NCBI RefSeq assembly: GCF_003315515.1
Contig: NZ_QNRY01000019.1
Coordinates: 1-61,670 of the forward strand
DNA: 61,670 nt
Reading direction: 5' to 3'
Origin: Brenneria salicis ATCC 15712 = DSM 30166
GTDB taxonomy: Bacteria; Pseudomonadota; Gammaproteobacteria; Enterobacterales; Enterobacteriaceae
The stretch's first letter is position 1; each line of letters starts with the position of its first letter. Under the pieces are notes generated by a model. The model did no database searches. It was given only the letters and a program-made list of their open reading frames with translations, and was not told the DNA's origin. The position numbers were made by a program, and so were the translations under genes. This document shows positions 48,528 through 59,800 of the stretch, piece after piece.

Positions 48528-48857
48528 TTATTCAAACTGCGGTCCCTGACGTTCGGTAATCCGTCCCTGCTCCAACAAAGCCTGTTCGATGGTCTGTTGC
48601 AGCATACGGATACGCTGCTCCATATTCGCCGCATAATCACGGGTTTTACCCCGTTCCTGCGCCAGTTCATGGCACACGTTCAGCGCGGCGATAAACACCA
48701 GTTGCTCGGTATTTGTGACTCTAGTGCGAACTTTAAGATCTTGCAACCGCTGGTTAAGATCTTCCGCAGCCTGATTCAACGCATCCTGTTGTTCTGGCGG
48801 ACAGTTGACTCTTAACGAACGGCCAAAAATCTGAATATCTACCGGTTGTGCAGACAT
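48528..48857 (-). CDS. zapA: Cell division protein ZapA
   Basis: 109 residues, the E. coli length. Promotes FtsZ bundling at the division ring. The N-terminal globular part ([22 protein letters not shown]) is followed by a long coiled coil ending in [11 protein letters not shown]. It is divergent from ygfB across the usual 190-bp region and is followed by ssrS. Confidence 0.96.
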   Translation of the reverse strand: MSAQPVDIQIFGRSLRVNCPPEQQDALNQAAEDLNQRLQDLKVRTRVTNTEQLVFIAALNVCHELAQERGKTRDYAANMEQRIRMLQQTIEQALLEQGRITERQGPQFE

Positions 48858-49046
48858 GCCACCTTCCTGCCTTATTTCGTTTTCGCGCCCGCAGGGAATT
48901 TAATCCTGCGCTGCCCGGCATCGGGCCAGTTAAAGCGGGCGCCACTATATATATCCCCACTATAAGATACAAGCCCTTTCTGGTATCCCTACCGGGCTTG
49001 GTGGTAGCATAACACGAACTAATCCTGCCAACGATGACGAATCCGC

Positions 49047-49631
49047 ATGTCTATAGAGAATACGTTTCCAGGCTATGAAGCCCTTGACCAATTGCTTCAC
49101 CAGCAGCAAATCGCCCTCACCGCCGCAGAAATGCATGGTTTGATTAGCGGCCTGCTGTGCGGCGGCAACCACGACGACAGTTGGCGTACCCTGGTGTTTG
49201 AATTGACCAACGAAGGCATGGCCTTCCCGCAAACGCTGGCCCAGCCAATCCAGCATCTGTATCAGGTTACGCGTGAAATGCTGGAAGACGAAGGTTTCAT
49301 GTTTCAGCTTTTCCTGCCTGACGATAACAACGAACCGGTCACGGTATTTGACCGGGTGGATGCGCTGGCCGACTGGGTAAACCATTTTTTGCTGGGCCTG
49401 GGCGTGGCTCAACCGCGACTGAACAAAGCCGAAGGCGAATTGAAAGAAGCCATTGATGATTTACGCAACATCGCCCAGTTAGGTTACGACGAAGATGAAG
49501 ATCAGGAAGAACTGGCGCAGTCACTGGAAGAAGTGACTGAATATGTTCGAGTCTCGGCCATTTTGTGTCATAACGAATTTACCAGCCAACCGGTTGTGGC
49601 GCCTGAGCAGAAAAAACCGACGCTGCATTGA
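49047..49631 (+). CDS. ygfB: UPF0149 family protein YgfB
   Basis: 194 residues, all-helical, acidic; opens with [39 protein letters not shown], nearly as in E. coli. Proposed in other bacteria to modulate transcription of amidase or resistance genes; no settled function in enterics. First gene of ygfB-pepP-ubiH-ubiI. Confidence 0.93.
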   Translation: MSIENTFPGYEALDQLLHQQQIALTAAEMHGLISGLLCGGNHDDSWRTLVFELTNEGMAFPQTLAQPIQHLYQVTREMLEDEGFMFQLFLPDDNNEPVTVFDRVDALADWVNHFLLGLGVAQPRLNKAEGELKEAIDDLRNIAQLGYDEDEDQEELAQSLEEVTEYVRVSAILCHNEFTSQPVVAPEQKKPTLH

Positions 49632-49691
49632 TTTTTCGCCAGTCGCAGCAACGGCTCGTCCCACAGCACGGAATATTTTCAGGAGCAGGTG

Positions 49692-51029
49692 ATGAATCCA
49701 CAAGAATTCCTTCGTCGTCGTCAGACGCTGCTGGAGAAAATGGCGCCAGCCAGTGCCGCGATTATGTTTGCCGCGCCTGAAACCACGCGTAATGCCGACA
49801 GTGATTATCCCTATCGTCAGAACAGCGATTTCTGGTATTTCACCGGATTCAATGAACCGGAAGCGGTGCTGTTGCTGGTTAAAAGCGATGAAAAACACCA
49901 CCATAGCGTGCTATTCAACCGTGTGCGCGATCTGACGGCGGAAATCTGGTTTGGTCGTCGTCTGGGCCAGCAAGCCGCGCCCGCCAAACTGGGCGTCGAT
50001 CGGGCGCTGCCATTTAATGAAATCGGCGACCAGCTACATTTGCTGCTCAACGGTCTGGACGTGATTTATCACGCGCAGGGGCAATACGATTACGCCGACA
50101 ACCTGCTATTTTCCGCGCTGGAAACGTTGCGTAACGGCGCCCGCAAAGGTTTTATCGCCCCGCCGACCGTCACCGACTGGCGTCCGTGGGTTCATGAAAT
50201 GCGGTTGTTCAAATCACAGGCGGAAATTGACGTGATGCGGCGCGCAGGGGAAATCACCGCGCTGGCCCACACACGCGCCATGCAGACTTGTCGTCCCGGT
50301 ATGTTTGAATATCAGCTTGAAGGGGAAATTCATCACGAATTCACCCGTCACGGCGCGCGTTATCCCTCTTACAATACCATCATCGGCAGCGGCGATAACG
50401 CCTGCATTCTGCATTACACCGAAAATGAATCTCAAATGCGCGATGGCGATTTAGTGTTGATCGACGCCGGATGCGAATACCGCGGCTACGCGGGCGATAT
50501 TACCCGCACGTTCCCTGTCAATGGCAAATTTACCGCGCCGCAACGAGCAATCTACGACATCGTGCTGCGCTCGCAACTCAAGGCGCTGGCGCTATTCGCG
50601 CCCGGTCGCAGCATCCGCGAGGTCACTGACGAAGTAGTGCGTATCATGGTGAGCGGGCTGGTTCAGTTGGGCATCCTGAGAGGTGAGGTGGACACGTTGA
50701 TCTCTGAACAGGCGCACCGTCAATTCTTCATGCATGGGCTCAGCCACTGGCTGGGGCTGGATGTGCACGATGTCGGCGATTATGGTTCCACCGATTGGGG
50801 TCGTCCGCTCGAACCCGGCATGGTGCTGACGGTTGAACCCGGTCTGTATATCGCGCCGGATGCTAACGTGCCTCAGCAATATCGGGGCATTGGGATTCGT
50901 ATTGAAGATGACATTCTGATCACCGCAACCGGCAACGAAAACCTGACGTCCGGCGTGGTGAAAGATGCCGATGAAATCGAAGCGCTGATGGCGCAACGGC
51001 ATTCCGCTCAGCAATCGATTTCAGGATGA
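49692..51029 (+). CDS. pepP: Xaa-Pro aminopeptidase
   Basis: Cleaves N-terminal residues that precede proline. 445 residues. A GTG sits one codon before the ATG at 49692, which has AGGAG seven bases upstream. Creatinase-like N-domain, then pita-bread metallopeptidase domain with metal ligands Asp in LIDAGCEY, Asp in GYAGDITRTF, His in FMHGLSHWLG, Glu in TVEPGLY and Glu in IRIEDD. Four bases before ubiH. Confidence 0.96.
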   Translation: MNPQEFLRRRQTLLEKMAPASAAIMFAAPETTRNADSDYPYRQNSDFWYFTGFNEPEAVLLLVKSDEKHHHSVLFNRVRDLTAEIWFGRRLGQQAAPAKLGVDRALPFNEIGDQLHLLLNGLDVIYHAQGQYDYADNLLFSALETLRNGARKGFIAPPTVTDWRPWVHEMRLFKSQAEIDVMRRAGEITALAHTRAMQTCRPGMFEYQLEGEIHHEFTRHGARYPSYNTIIGSGDNACILHYTENESQMRDGDLVLIDAGCEYRGYAGDITRTFPVNGKFTAPQRAIYDIVLRSQLKALALFAPGRSIREVTDEVVRIMVSGLVQLGILRGEVDTLISEQAHRQFFMHGLSHWLGLDVHDVGDYGSTDWGRPLEPGMVLTVEPGLYIAPDANVPQQYRGIGIRIEDDILITATGNENLTSGVVKDADEIEALMAQRHSAQQSISG

Positions 51030-51033
51030 CAAC

Positions 51034-52212
51034 ATGACGGTAATGATTGTTGGTGGTGGAATGGCGGGCGCGACGTTGGCGCTGGCGATATCCACGCTCT
51101 CGCAAGGGAAAGTCCCCGTGGATCTGATCGAGGCGATATCACCGCTCGAACGTCAGCATCAGGGCTTTGACGGCAGAGCGATTGCTCTGACGGAAGGCAC
51201 CAGCGAGCAACTGGAAACCATCAGCATCTGGCAGAGGCTGGCGGGCTGCGCCACCGCGATAACCGACATTCACGTCAGCGATCGCGGCCACGCCTGCTTT
51301 GTTAATCTGAAAGCCGCAGACTATCGCGTGCCGTCGCTGGGCCATGTTGTCGAACTGCACGAAGCGGGTCAGCGGCTGTTCTCTCTGTTACAGCAGGCGC
51401 CCGGCGTGCGTCTGCATTGTCCGGCGCAAGTGGTGGACGTGGCCCGCACGTCAGACAAGGCCATGCTGACGCTGGATAACGGGACGGTGCTGACCGGGCA
51501 ACTGATGGTGGCGGCCGACGGCAGCAATTCGATGCTGGCGGCATCATGCGGTATTCAGTGGCAACAGCGGGACTATGAGCAAATCGCCGTTATCGCCAAC
51601 GTGACGACCAGCGAACCCCATCGAGGACGCGCGTTCGAGCGTTTTACGGCACAAGGTCCGCTGGCGATGTTGCCCATGAGTAAAGGCCGTAGTTCACTGG
51701 TGTGGTGCCATGCCAACAGCCAGCAGGCGCAAGTTGATAGCTGGCATGAAGATGAATTCCGTCAGCAGTTGCAGCAGGCGTTTGGCTGGCGTTTGGGGGC
51801 GATCGTCCACATCGGCGAGCGCCACAGCTATCCGTTACGATTACTCACGGCCAGTCAGCATATCAGCCACCGGCTGGCATTGGTGGGCAACGCGGCTCAG
51901 ACGCTGCACCCGATCGCCGGACAAGGCTTTAATCTGGGTTTGCGGGATGTCATGTCGCTGGCGGAAACGGTGGTGGACGCCATGCGACATCATCAGGATC
52001 CGGGCTGCTACCGCGTGCTTAGCCGCTACCAGCAACGACGCCAATCGGATCAGCAAACTACCGTGGCGTTAACCGACGGGCTGGTCAGACTTTTCGCCAA
52101 CCGCTATACCGCACTGGAAATTGGCCGTAATCTGGGGCTGATGGCCATGAATAATCTGCCGTTGATGCGCGATGCGCTTGCCCGTCGCACGCTTGGCTGG
52201 GTTGAGCGTTAA
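51034..52212 (+). CDS. ubiH: 2-octaprenyl-6-methoxyphenol hydroxylase (ubiquinone synthesis)
   Basis: FAD monooxygenase of the ubiquinone pathway. 392 residues as in E. coli. GGGMAGATLALAIS is the dinucleotide motif, DGRAIALTEGT the family's active-site segment, ADGSNS and LVGNAAQTLHPIAGQGFNLGLRD the FAD-binding segments. In operon with pepP and ubiI. Confidence 0.95.
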   Translation: MTVMIVGGGMAGATLALAISTLSQGKVPVDLIEAISPLERQHQGFDGRAIALTEGTSEQLETISIWQRLAGCATAITDIHVSDRGHACFVNLKAADYRVPSLGHVVELHEAGQRLFSLLQQAPGVRLHCPAQVVDVARTSDKAMLTLDNGTVLTGQLMVAADGSNSMLAASCGIQWQQRDYEQIAVIANVTTSEPHRGRAFERFTAQGPLAMLPMSKGRSSLVWCHANSQQAQVDSWHEDEFRQQLQQAFGWRLGAIVHIGERHSYPLRLLTASQHISHRLALVGNAAQTLHPIAGQGFNLGLRDVMSLAETVVDAMRHHQDPGCYRVLSRYQQRRQSDQQTTVALTDGLVRLFANRYTALEIGRNLGLMAMNNLPLMRDALARRTLGWVER

Positions 52213-52247
52213 TCACAATTTTCGGCGGAACATAACAGGAAAAGTTT

Positions 52248-53459
52248 ATGCAATCATTCGACGTGGTTATTGCCGGGGGCGGCATGGTTGGTCTGGCGCT
52301 CGCCTGCGGTTTGCAAGGTAGCGGCCTGCGCATTGCCGTTCTCGAAAAACAGCCGCTTAACGCGCACGCGCCTGAAAACGCGCGCGCCTTGCGCGTTTCC
52401 GCCATCAACGCCGCCAGTGAGAGCCTGTTGCGTCATCTGGGCGTGTGGGACAGCCTCGTCGCACAGCGCGCCAGCTCTTATAACGCGATGGAAGTCTGGG
52501 ATAAAGACAGCTTCGGCAAAATCCATTTCAGCGGCGAAGAATTTGGCTTTTCACGCCTCGGCCATATTATCGAAAATCCTATCATTCAGCAGGCGCTGTG
52601 GCACAAGGCTGACCAGTCCGGCGATATCACACTGCTGACGCCCGCGGTGTTAAAACAGGTCGCCTGGGGAGAAAACGAAGCCTTTATCACTTTGCAGGAT
52701 GACAGCATGCTGACCGCGCGTCTGGTGGTCGGCGCCGACGGCGCGCACTCTTGGCTGCGTCAGCATGCGGATATTCCGCTGACTTTCTGGGATTACGGTC
52801 ACCACGCGCTGGTCGCCAATATCCGTACCGCCGCCCCGCACCACGCCGTGGCGCGTCAGGTGTTTCATGGCGATGGTATTCTGGCGTTTCTGCCGCTTAA
52901 CGATCCGCACCTCTGTTCGATTGTCTGGTCACTCGCGCCGCAACAAGCCCAGGTGATGCAAACCCTATCCGAAGAGGCGTTTAACCAGCAATTGTCGATG
53001 GCCTTCGATATGCGACTGGGATTATGCAAACTTGAAAGTGAACGACAAACGTTCCCATTAATGGCGCGTTACGCCCGCAGTTTCGCGGCGCATCGCTTGG
53101 TGCTGGTCGGCGATGCGGCGCACACTATTCATCCTCTGGCGGGCCAGGGGGTAAATCTCGGTTTTATGGATGTGGCGGACCTGATTGCGGAATTGAAACG
53201 CCTGCAAACACAGGGCAAAAATATTGGTCAGCATCTGTATCTCAGGCGCTATGAACGCAAACGTAAGCACCGCGCCGCCGTCATGCTCGCCAGTATGCAG
53301 GGTTTCCGGGATCTGTTCGCTGGCGAAAACCCGGCGAAAAAGCTATTGCGCGACGTGGGGCTGGTACTGGCTGACAAGTTGCCCGGCGTTAAACCGACGC
53401 TGGTGCGTCAGGCAATGGGGTTACATGATTTGCCAGCCTGGTTGAATGAGGGTAAATAA
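52248..53459 (+). CDS. ubiI: 2-octaprenylphenol hydroxylase UbiI (VisC)
   Basis: C5 hydroxylase of ubiquinone synthesis, paralogue of UbiH. 403 residues. AGGGMVGLALACGL nucleotide motif, ADGAHSWLR, and LVGDAAHTIHPLAGQGVNLGFMD. It closes the operon. In E. coli gcvTHP lies beyond; here the next gene is on the opposite strand, after a strong hairpin. Confidence 0.95.
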   Translation: MQSFDVVIAGGGMVGLALACGLQGSGLRIAVLEKQPLNAHAPENARALRVSAINAASESLLRHLGVWDSLVAQRASSYNAMEVWDKDSFGKIHFSGEEFGFSRLGHIIENPIIQQALWHKADQSGDITLLTPAVLKQVAWGENEAFITLQDDSMLTARLVVGADGAHSWLRQHADIPLTFWDYGHHALVANIRTAAPHHAVARQVFHGDGILAFLPLNDPHLCSIVWSLAPQQAQVMQTLSEEAFNQQLSMAFDMRLGLCKLESERQTFPLMARYARSFAAHRLVLVGDAAHTIHPLAGQGVNLGFMDVADLIAELKRLQTQGKNIGQHLYLRRYERKRKHRAAVMLASMQGFRDLFAGENPAKKLLRDVGLVLADKLPGVKPTLVRQAMGLHDLPAWLNEGK

Positions 53460-53465
53460 TCCGAC

Positions 53466-53499
53466 GCCTTGACTCGCCGCATCTGCGGCGAGTCAAGGC
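53466..53499. terminator. Perfect 15-bp hairpin between ubiI and curA
   Basis: GCCTTGACTCGCCGC (53466-53480) and GCGGCGAGTCAAGGC (53485-53499) with an ATCT loop fill the 43-bp gap between two convergent genes. No U-tract on either side. Very probably a bidirectional terminator or 3'-end stabiliser. Confidence 0.75.
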
Positions 53500-53502
53500 A
53501 CG

Positions 53503-54540
53503 TTATAAATCCGGCCCGACCCTTACCACCAGTTTGCCGAAATTGCGTCCTTGCAATAGGCCGATAAACGCTTCCGGCGCGTTTTCCAAACCATCGACCA
53601 GATGTTCCCGGTATTTGATCTTGCCTTCCGTCACCCACTGGGAAACGACTTGCCAGAATTCGTCAAAACGATGGCCGTAGTCATCAAAAATAATGAATCC
53701 CTGCATCCGAATACGTTTCTTCAACAGGGTCGCGGTCAGCAATGGCAGACGATCGGGGCCGTCAGGCAAGTCTGTCGAATTATAACCGGAAACCAACCCA
53801 CAGAGCGGAATACGCGCACAGGTATTCAACAACGGCAATACCGCATCGAATACTTTGCCGCCGACATTCTCAAAATAGATATCGATCCCTTGCGGGCAGG
53901 CTTGTTGTAGCTGTTCGGCAAAATCCGCCGCGTGGTGATCGAGGCACACATCAAACCCCAGCACCTCAACCGCATGACGACATTTCTCCGCACCGCCGGC
54001 GACGCCAACAACGTGACATCCCTTCAGTTTACCGATCTGCCCGACTGTCGCGCCTACCGGCCCCGTGGCCGCCGCCACTACCAGTGTTTCACCGGCTTTA
54101 GGCTGTCCGATGTCCATCAGCCCCATGTAGGCGGTAAACCCCGGCATTCCCAAAATCCCCAGCGCATAGGAGGGATTGGACGGCGATTGCCCCAGATTTT
54201 TTATGCCTTCGCCATTGGAAACGATGTAATCCTGCCAGCCGCCGGGCGCCACAACCCAATCTCCCACCTGATAATCGGGATGTTTTGAATTCGCTACCCG
54301 ACTGACGGTGGTGCCCACCATCGCCTCGCCCAACTCAACGGGTTTGGCGTAAGACGGCGCGTCGCTCATACGGCCACGCATGTAAGGATCAAGAGAAAGA
54401 AAAACCGAATGCAGCAGCACTTCACCCTGATTAACTTCAGGAATGGCTTGCTGTTCCAGACGGAAATTGGCTGGCGTGGGAGCACCGTGTGGACGCTGCG
54501 CCAGCACGATGCGGCGATTGTATTGATCGTTTTGCGACAT
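53503..54540 (-). CDS. curA: NADPH-dependent double-bond reductase (CurA/YncB-like)
   Basis: Medium-chain dehydrogenase/reductase of the leukotriene B4 dehydrogenase type; E. coli CurA reduces curcumin and related enones. 345 residues, same as CurA. FLSLDPYMRGRM and the NADPH loop AAATGPVGATVGQIGKLKGCHVVGVAGG are characteristic; YFENVGG and RIPLCGLVSGYN complete the family pattern. No zinc-ligand set. Single gene. Confidence 0.9.
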   Translation of the reverse strand: MSQNDQYNRRIVLAQRPHGAPTPANFRLEQQAIPEVNQGEVLLHSVFLSLDPYMRGRMSDAPSYAKPVELGEAMVGTTVSRVANSKHPDYQVGDWVVAPGGWQDYIVSNGEGIKNLGQSPSNPSYALGILGMPGFTAYMGLMDIGQPKAGETLVVAAATGPVGATVGQIGKLKGCHVVGVAGGAEKCRHAVEVLGFDVCLDHHAADFAEQLQQACPQGIDIYFENVGGKVFDAVLPLLNTCARIPLCGLVSGYNSTDLPDGPDRLPLLTATLLKKRIRMQGFIIFDDYGHRFDEFWQVVSQWVTEGKIKYREHLVDGLENAPEAFIGLLQGRNFGKLVVRVGPDL

Positions 54541-54719
54541 GCGTTTTCTCCTTTAAGTTAAGAATCAACGAGTTATGCCATTAACCACAATCAACAGCAA
54601 ATGATAAGCATAGTTCACGCCACCACATTACACCGTGCGCCCCGCTGAAAAGTACCAAGCCGAGTTAAATCTGACGTGATTTTGCGTTTATGACTAAAAT
54701 GTTATTACTGCGGGCAAAC

Positions 54720-55226
54720 TCAGACAGATTTGCTTTTCTCGTAGCGGGAAACCTTATCCAGATAGCCCATGACAAAAGCAGACAGCACGAACGTCAAATG
54801 GATAATCACGTACCACATCAGCTTGTTGTCCGGGATGTTGCGCGCATCCATAAAAACGCGCAGCAAATGGATGGAAGAGATCGCCACAATCGACGCGGCC
54901 ACTTTATTCTTCAGCGAACCGGAGTCCATCTTGCCAAGCCAGTTCAGCTTCTCCCTGTTATCGGAGATATCCAGAGCCGACACAAAGTTCTCATAACCAG
55001 AAAGCATCACCATCACCAGCAACCCGCCCACCAGCGTCATATCGATCAGCGACAACAGCGTCAGCACCAAATCGGATTCGGCCATAACGAAGACCTGGGG
55101 CAGGACGTGATAGACCTCCTGGAAAAATTTAAGCATCAGCGCCAGCAAGCCAAGCGACAACCCCAAATAAATGGGAGCCAGCAACCAACGCGATGTATAC
55201 ATCAAATTTTCAATAAAACGTTCCAT
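54720..55226 (-). CDS. yqhA: UPF0114 inner-membrane protein YqhA
   Basis: 168 residues from ATG 55224-55226 ([18 protein letters not shown]), rather than the longer frame to 55325. Four hydrophobic helices; the strings [29 protein letters not shown] and [30 protein letters not shown] are the UPF0114 signature. Function unknown. It stands alone between curA and the efflux operon, tail to tail with neither. Confidence 0.9.
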   Translation of the reverse strand: MERFIENLMYTSRWLLAPIYLGLSLGLLALMLKFFQEVYHVLPQVFVMAESDLVLTLLSLIDMTLVGGLLVMVMLSGYENFVSALDISDNREKLNWLGKMDSGSLKNKVAASIVAISSIHLLRVFMDARNIPDNKLMWYVIIHLTFVLSAFVMGYLDKVSRYEKSKSV

Positions 55227-55488
55227 GATTCTCATTATGCAGGTTAGGGAAATCGCAGGCATCATAGCGAAAAGCTTAAGACAGTGTGAATCAAATATCA
55301 GTACATCGCGGCAGATTTCTCTCAAAAAATACCGTCATGGAACCCTGAATACCAAAGCGGAGGCCGACATTGTACTTTCTTTGGGGCGGGCGTTCACTGA
55401 TGCTGTCCATTTAGCCCGGTCATGATATCGCTAAGCATTCAACCGCAGCAACGCCCCCTAAAAGAAGAGGGCATGACTTATGACTGGC

Positions 55489-56859
55489 CTAAATGCCTCC
55501 GCCCAGCGATTGCCAAAGCGTGATGCGGTTTTCATAATCGGTTTGCTTCAGCGAGATTAAATCCTGCTGGGCGGCATAAAGCGTCCGTTGCGCCACCAGC
55601 ATGTTCAGGTAGCTGTCCACGCCGTTGCGGTAGCGTAAATCCGATAAATGGTAGCTTTTCATCGCGGCGGCGACATAGGCATCCTGAGCATCCAGCCGTT
55701 CTTGCAGGGTAGCCCGGCTGGCCAGCGCATCGGCCACATCTTTAAACGCGCTCTGAATCGCCTTTTCATAAGCGGCGATATAGCCCTTCTTTTCAGCCTC
55801 GGCGTAGCGCAATGCCGCGAGATTTTCCCCACCGGCGAAAATGGGCAGGGTCAGGCTCGGGGCGAATGACCACACATTACTCCCGTGACCGAACAAGTTG
55901 GACAGGGAACTGCTGCCGACCCCGGCGCTGGCGGTCAGCGTCAGGCTGGGGAAAAAAGCGGCCCGCGCGCTACCAATATCCGCATTGGCGCTTTTAAGCT
56001 CATGCTCGGCTTCCTGGACATCCGGACGGCGAAGCAATACCTCGGACGAGACGCCGGACGGCACGATGGTAATGGCGCCCTCCAGCGGTTCCAGGGTGTC
56101 GGGCAGCAGCGAGTCAGGCATTGATTCGCCGACCAGCAGATTCAACGCGTTGATGTCCTGGGCCACCGAGGTGGTATAACCTGCCACATCGCCCCGGGCT
56201 TGCTGATAGATGGTAATGGCCGAGTTAACCGCCGTACCGTCGTCCGCCCCCAGTTCAAGGCGCCGTTTCGTTACTTTCACGGTATCCGCCGCGCTCTGCA
56301 TGGTGACTTTTGCCAGCGCCAGGCTGCTTTGATCGGCGGCGAGGGTAATCCAGGCCGTCGTCGTCTCCGCAATCAGGGTAATGCGGGTATTTTTGGCGGT
56401 CGCGGCGGAGGCCAGCCAGCTCTCTTTGGCTGCCCGGGATAAGCTGCGGTTTTTACCAAACAGATCGAGTTCAAAGGAACTGACGCTGCCGCTGGCCTCG
56501 GCGCTGCCGCTTATCTCGGATACCCCGTTGCTGATGGAACGGCTGCGACTGGAGCTTAACCCTGCGTCCAGCGCGGGGTAGAGGGCCGCTTTCTTCTCCC
56601 CATACAACGCCCGCGCCGCCTCAATATCCGCGATGGCCTGGCGTAAATCACGGTTCGATTTTAACGCCCGGCTCACCACCTGCTTCAATCGGTCGTCCTT
56701 GACGGTAGCCTGCCACTCGGTTAACTCCAACTGCGGTTGGGTGCTCTGCCCATTGGGCCATACGGCCGGCACGGGCGCGGCGGGGCGCACATAATGAGGA
56801 TCCAGTGAAATACAGCCTGCCAGTAATAGCGTGGACGCAATAAGCATTTTCCTCAGCAT
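55489..56859 (-). CDS. Outer-membrane channel lipoprotein of an RND efflux system (NodT/OprM family)
   Basis: 456 residues. Lipobox LLLAGCISL places lipidated Cys at about residue 16. Two OEP repeats follow (about 60-245 and 260-450), with GSVSSFELDLFGKNRSLSRAA and RRPDVQEAEHELKSANADIGSARAAFFPSLTLTAS as family hallmarks. Forms the trimeric outer-membrane duct for the pump encoded just upstream; the genes overlap by 7 bp. Having its own channel distinguishes the operon from acrAB, which relies on TolC. Confidence 0.92.
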   Translation of the reverse strand: MLRKMLIASTLLLAGCISLDPHYVRPAAPVPAVWPNGQSTQPQLELTEWQATVKDDRLKQVVSRALKSNRDLRQAIADIEAARALYGEKKAALYPALDAGLSSSRSRSISNGVSEISGSAEASGSVSSFELDLFGKNRSLSRAAKESWLASAATAKNTRITLIAETTTAWITLAADQSSLALAKVTMQSAADTVKVTKRRLELGADDGTAVNSAITIYQQARGDVAGYTTSVAQDINALNLLVGESMPDSLLPDTLEPLEGAITIVPSGVSSEVLLRRPDVQEAEHELKSANADIGSARAAFFPSLTLTASAGVGSSSLSNLFGHGSNVWSFAPSLTLPIFAGGENLAALRYAEAEKKGYIAAYEKAIQSAFKDVADALASRATLQERLDAQDAYVAAAMKSYHLSDLRYRNGVDSYLNMLVAQRTLYAAQQDLISLKQTDYENRITLWQSLGGGI

Positions 56860-59800
56860 GACGATTTACTCCCCACAACAGCCACTTTGGTAACGACTTT
56901 TTTCACTAACACAAAAAATAACGGCACGAAGAAAATAGCCAGGAAGGTGGCGGTCACAGTTCCGCCCACGATGCCGGTGCCAATCGCTATCCGGCTGTTG
57001 GCGCCTGCGCCGGTGGAAATCGCCAGGGGTAATACGCCGGCGATAAAGGCAAATGAGGTCATCAAAATCGGCCTCAACCGCGTTCTGGCCGCGGCAAAGG
57101 CGGCCGCGCCCACTGATTTACCCTGATTGAGGGCCGCCTCGGCGAACTCGACGATCAAGATGGCGTTTTTGGACGACAAACCGATGGTGGTCAGCAACGC
57201 CACCTGGAAATAGACATCGTTATCCAGGCCGCGCAAGGTGGCCGCGGTCACGGCACCCACCACCCCCAGCGGGATAACCATCAGCACCGAGAGCGGTACG
57301 GACCAGCTTTCATACAGAGCCGCCAGACAGAGGAAAACCACCAGGATGGAGAAACCGTAAAGTAAACCCGCCTGCCCGCTGGCCATTCTTTCCTGCAGGG
57401 ACAATCCGCTCCAGGAATAGGTCGCGCCGGCAGGCAGGGCCTTCGCCAGCGCTTCCATTTTATCCAACGCGGCGCTTGAACTGGTGCCGGTCGCGCCTTC
57501 CCCCTGGATTTCATAGGAGGACGAACCGCCATAGCGGGTCAGCGTATCGGCGCCCGAGGTCCAGCGGGTCGTGGCGAAGGCGGAGAAGGGGGTCATGTCA
57601 TCGTTGCCGCCCTTAACGAACCAATGATTAAGGTCATCAGGTTTGGACCGGAATTGGCTGTCGCCCTGGAGGTAGACTTTTTTAACCCGGCCGCTGGACA
57701 GGAAATCATTGACGTAGGTACCGCCCCAGCCGCTGCTGAGCGTGGCGGTGACATCGCTGATGGATAATCCCAGGGCGACCGCTTTGGCGGTATCGATTTC
57801 CACATTGAGCTGGGGCATTTCAGGTAGTTCATTGGCGCGAACCGACGCCAGTTCACCCGAGGCTGAAGCGTCTTTGACCAATTGGTCGCGCAAGGTTTTC
57901 AGCTCGTCACGGGTAGTGGCGCCCATTGCCTGCAGCTCAAAGGTAAAACCGTTGGATTGGCCTAAACCATCCACCGCCGGCGGGACCAGGGTATAAATTT
58001 GCGCATCACGCACGCCGGCAAGATTTTTCATGGCACGGGTAGCAATGGACTGCGCCGTATTGTCGCTGCCGGAGCGCTCCGACCAATCCTTCAGGGCCAC
58101 AAACGCCATACCCGCATTCTGCGCGCTGCCGCTGAAGTTAAAGCCGGAGATGGTGAAAATGACCTCGGTATTGGCTTTTTCCTTATCCAGGAAATACGCT
58201 TCCACCGCTTTACTTACCTGATTGGTCCGGTTCATGGTAGCCCCGGCGGGCAGGGTGTACTGAACCATCACGTCACCCTGATCCTCCACGGGTAAAAAAC
58301 CGCCGGGCAGACGCATCAGCAATACGATCATGATGCCAGCGATGACCAGGTAAACCAGTATCGCCCGCGCCGGACGCCTGAGAATCCCCGCCACCTTGCG
58401 GCCGTATTTTGTTTCCGTTTTTTCATAAAACCGGTTAAACCCGCGGGCAAACCTGTTTTCATGCCCATCGGGCGCCTTGAGCAGCGCGCCGCACAGCGCC
58501 GGCGTCAGCGTGAGGGCCACCACCACCGACAGGATCATCGCGGAAACAATTGTCACCGAGAACTGGCGGTAGATAACGCCGGTGGAACCGCCAAAAAAAG
58601 CCATCGGCAGAAACACCGCGGACAGCACGATGGCGATGGCCACCAGCGCGCCGGAGATCTCGCCCATTGATTTCTCCGTCGCTTCAATGGCGGGCACCTT
58701 CTCCTCGCGCATAATGCGCTCGACATTTTCCACCACCACGATGGCATCATCCACCAGCAGCCCGATGGCCAGCACCATGCCGAACAGCGTCAGAGTATTA
58801 ATGGAATAACCAAACACCGACAGCACGGCGAAGGTCCCCATCATGACCACCGGCACGGCAAGGGCGGGGATCAGGGTCGCGCGCACGTTCTGCAAGAAGA
58901 TATACATCACGGCGATCACCAGCGCGATGGCGATTAACAGTGTTTCGACCACCTCGGTCACCGAAATTTTAATAAAGGCGGTATTGTCTTTGGGATAGGC
59001 GATTTCATAGCCTTGCGGCATGTTGCGCTGGAATTCCGCCAGCTTGGCTTTCACCTTGGTCGCGGTATCCAGGGCATTCGCCCCGGAGGCCAGCATTACC
59101 GCGATACCGGCGGCCGGATGGCCGTTTAAACGGGTGACGTTGCTGTAATCCTCGCTGCCGAGCTCGACACGCGCCACGTCGCCTAAATGCACAATCGCGC
59201 CGGCGCTATCGCTTTTAACAATGATGTCGCGAAATTGCTGGGGGGTTTTCAGGCGGGACATCGTTCTGACGGTAGCCGTCAACTGCTGGGCATCTGGCGA
59301 AGGCGGCGCGCCCACTTTGCCCGCCGACACTTGCGTGTTCTGCGCTTCAATCGCGGTTTCAATGTCGGAAGGCATCAGGCTGTAAGACGCCAGTTTTGCC
59401 GGGTCCAGCCAGATACGCATGGCATATTCCGAACCAAATACCTGCACGTCGCCGACGCCTTGCACCCGCGCCAGCGGGTCCTGAATATTACTTACCAGCC
59501 AGTCCGCAATATCGGTTCCCGAATGTTTATCCAATGCGTCGTAAAGCGCCATAATCAGCAGAAAGCTGGTTTGGCTTTTTTCGACGGTCACGCCCTGTGC
59601 GGTCACTTCCGCCGGCAAACGGGCTTCGGCCTGCTGAACTTTGTTTTGTACCTGTACCTGGGCGATATTGGCGTCGGTGCCCTGGGCGAAGGTGACGTTA
59701 ATCGAAACTGTTCCGTCGGAGCTGCTGGTTGAACTGAAATAGAGCAAACCGTCCAGGCCGGTCAATTCCTGTTCAATCACCTGGGTCACGCTGTTTTCCA

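Noticed and set aside
54690..55247. Plus-strand frame of 185 codons over yqhA
   Set aside because: Antisense of yqhA, very rich in His/Gln/Arg, typical of a shadow frame.
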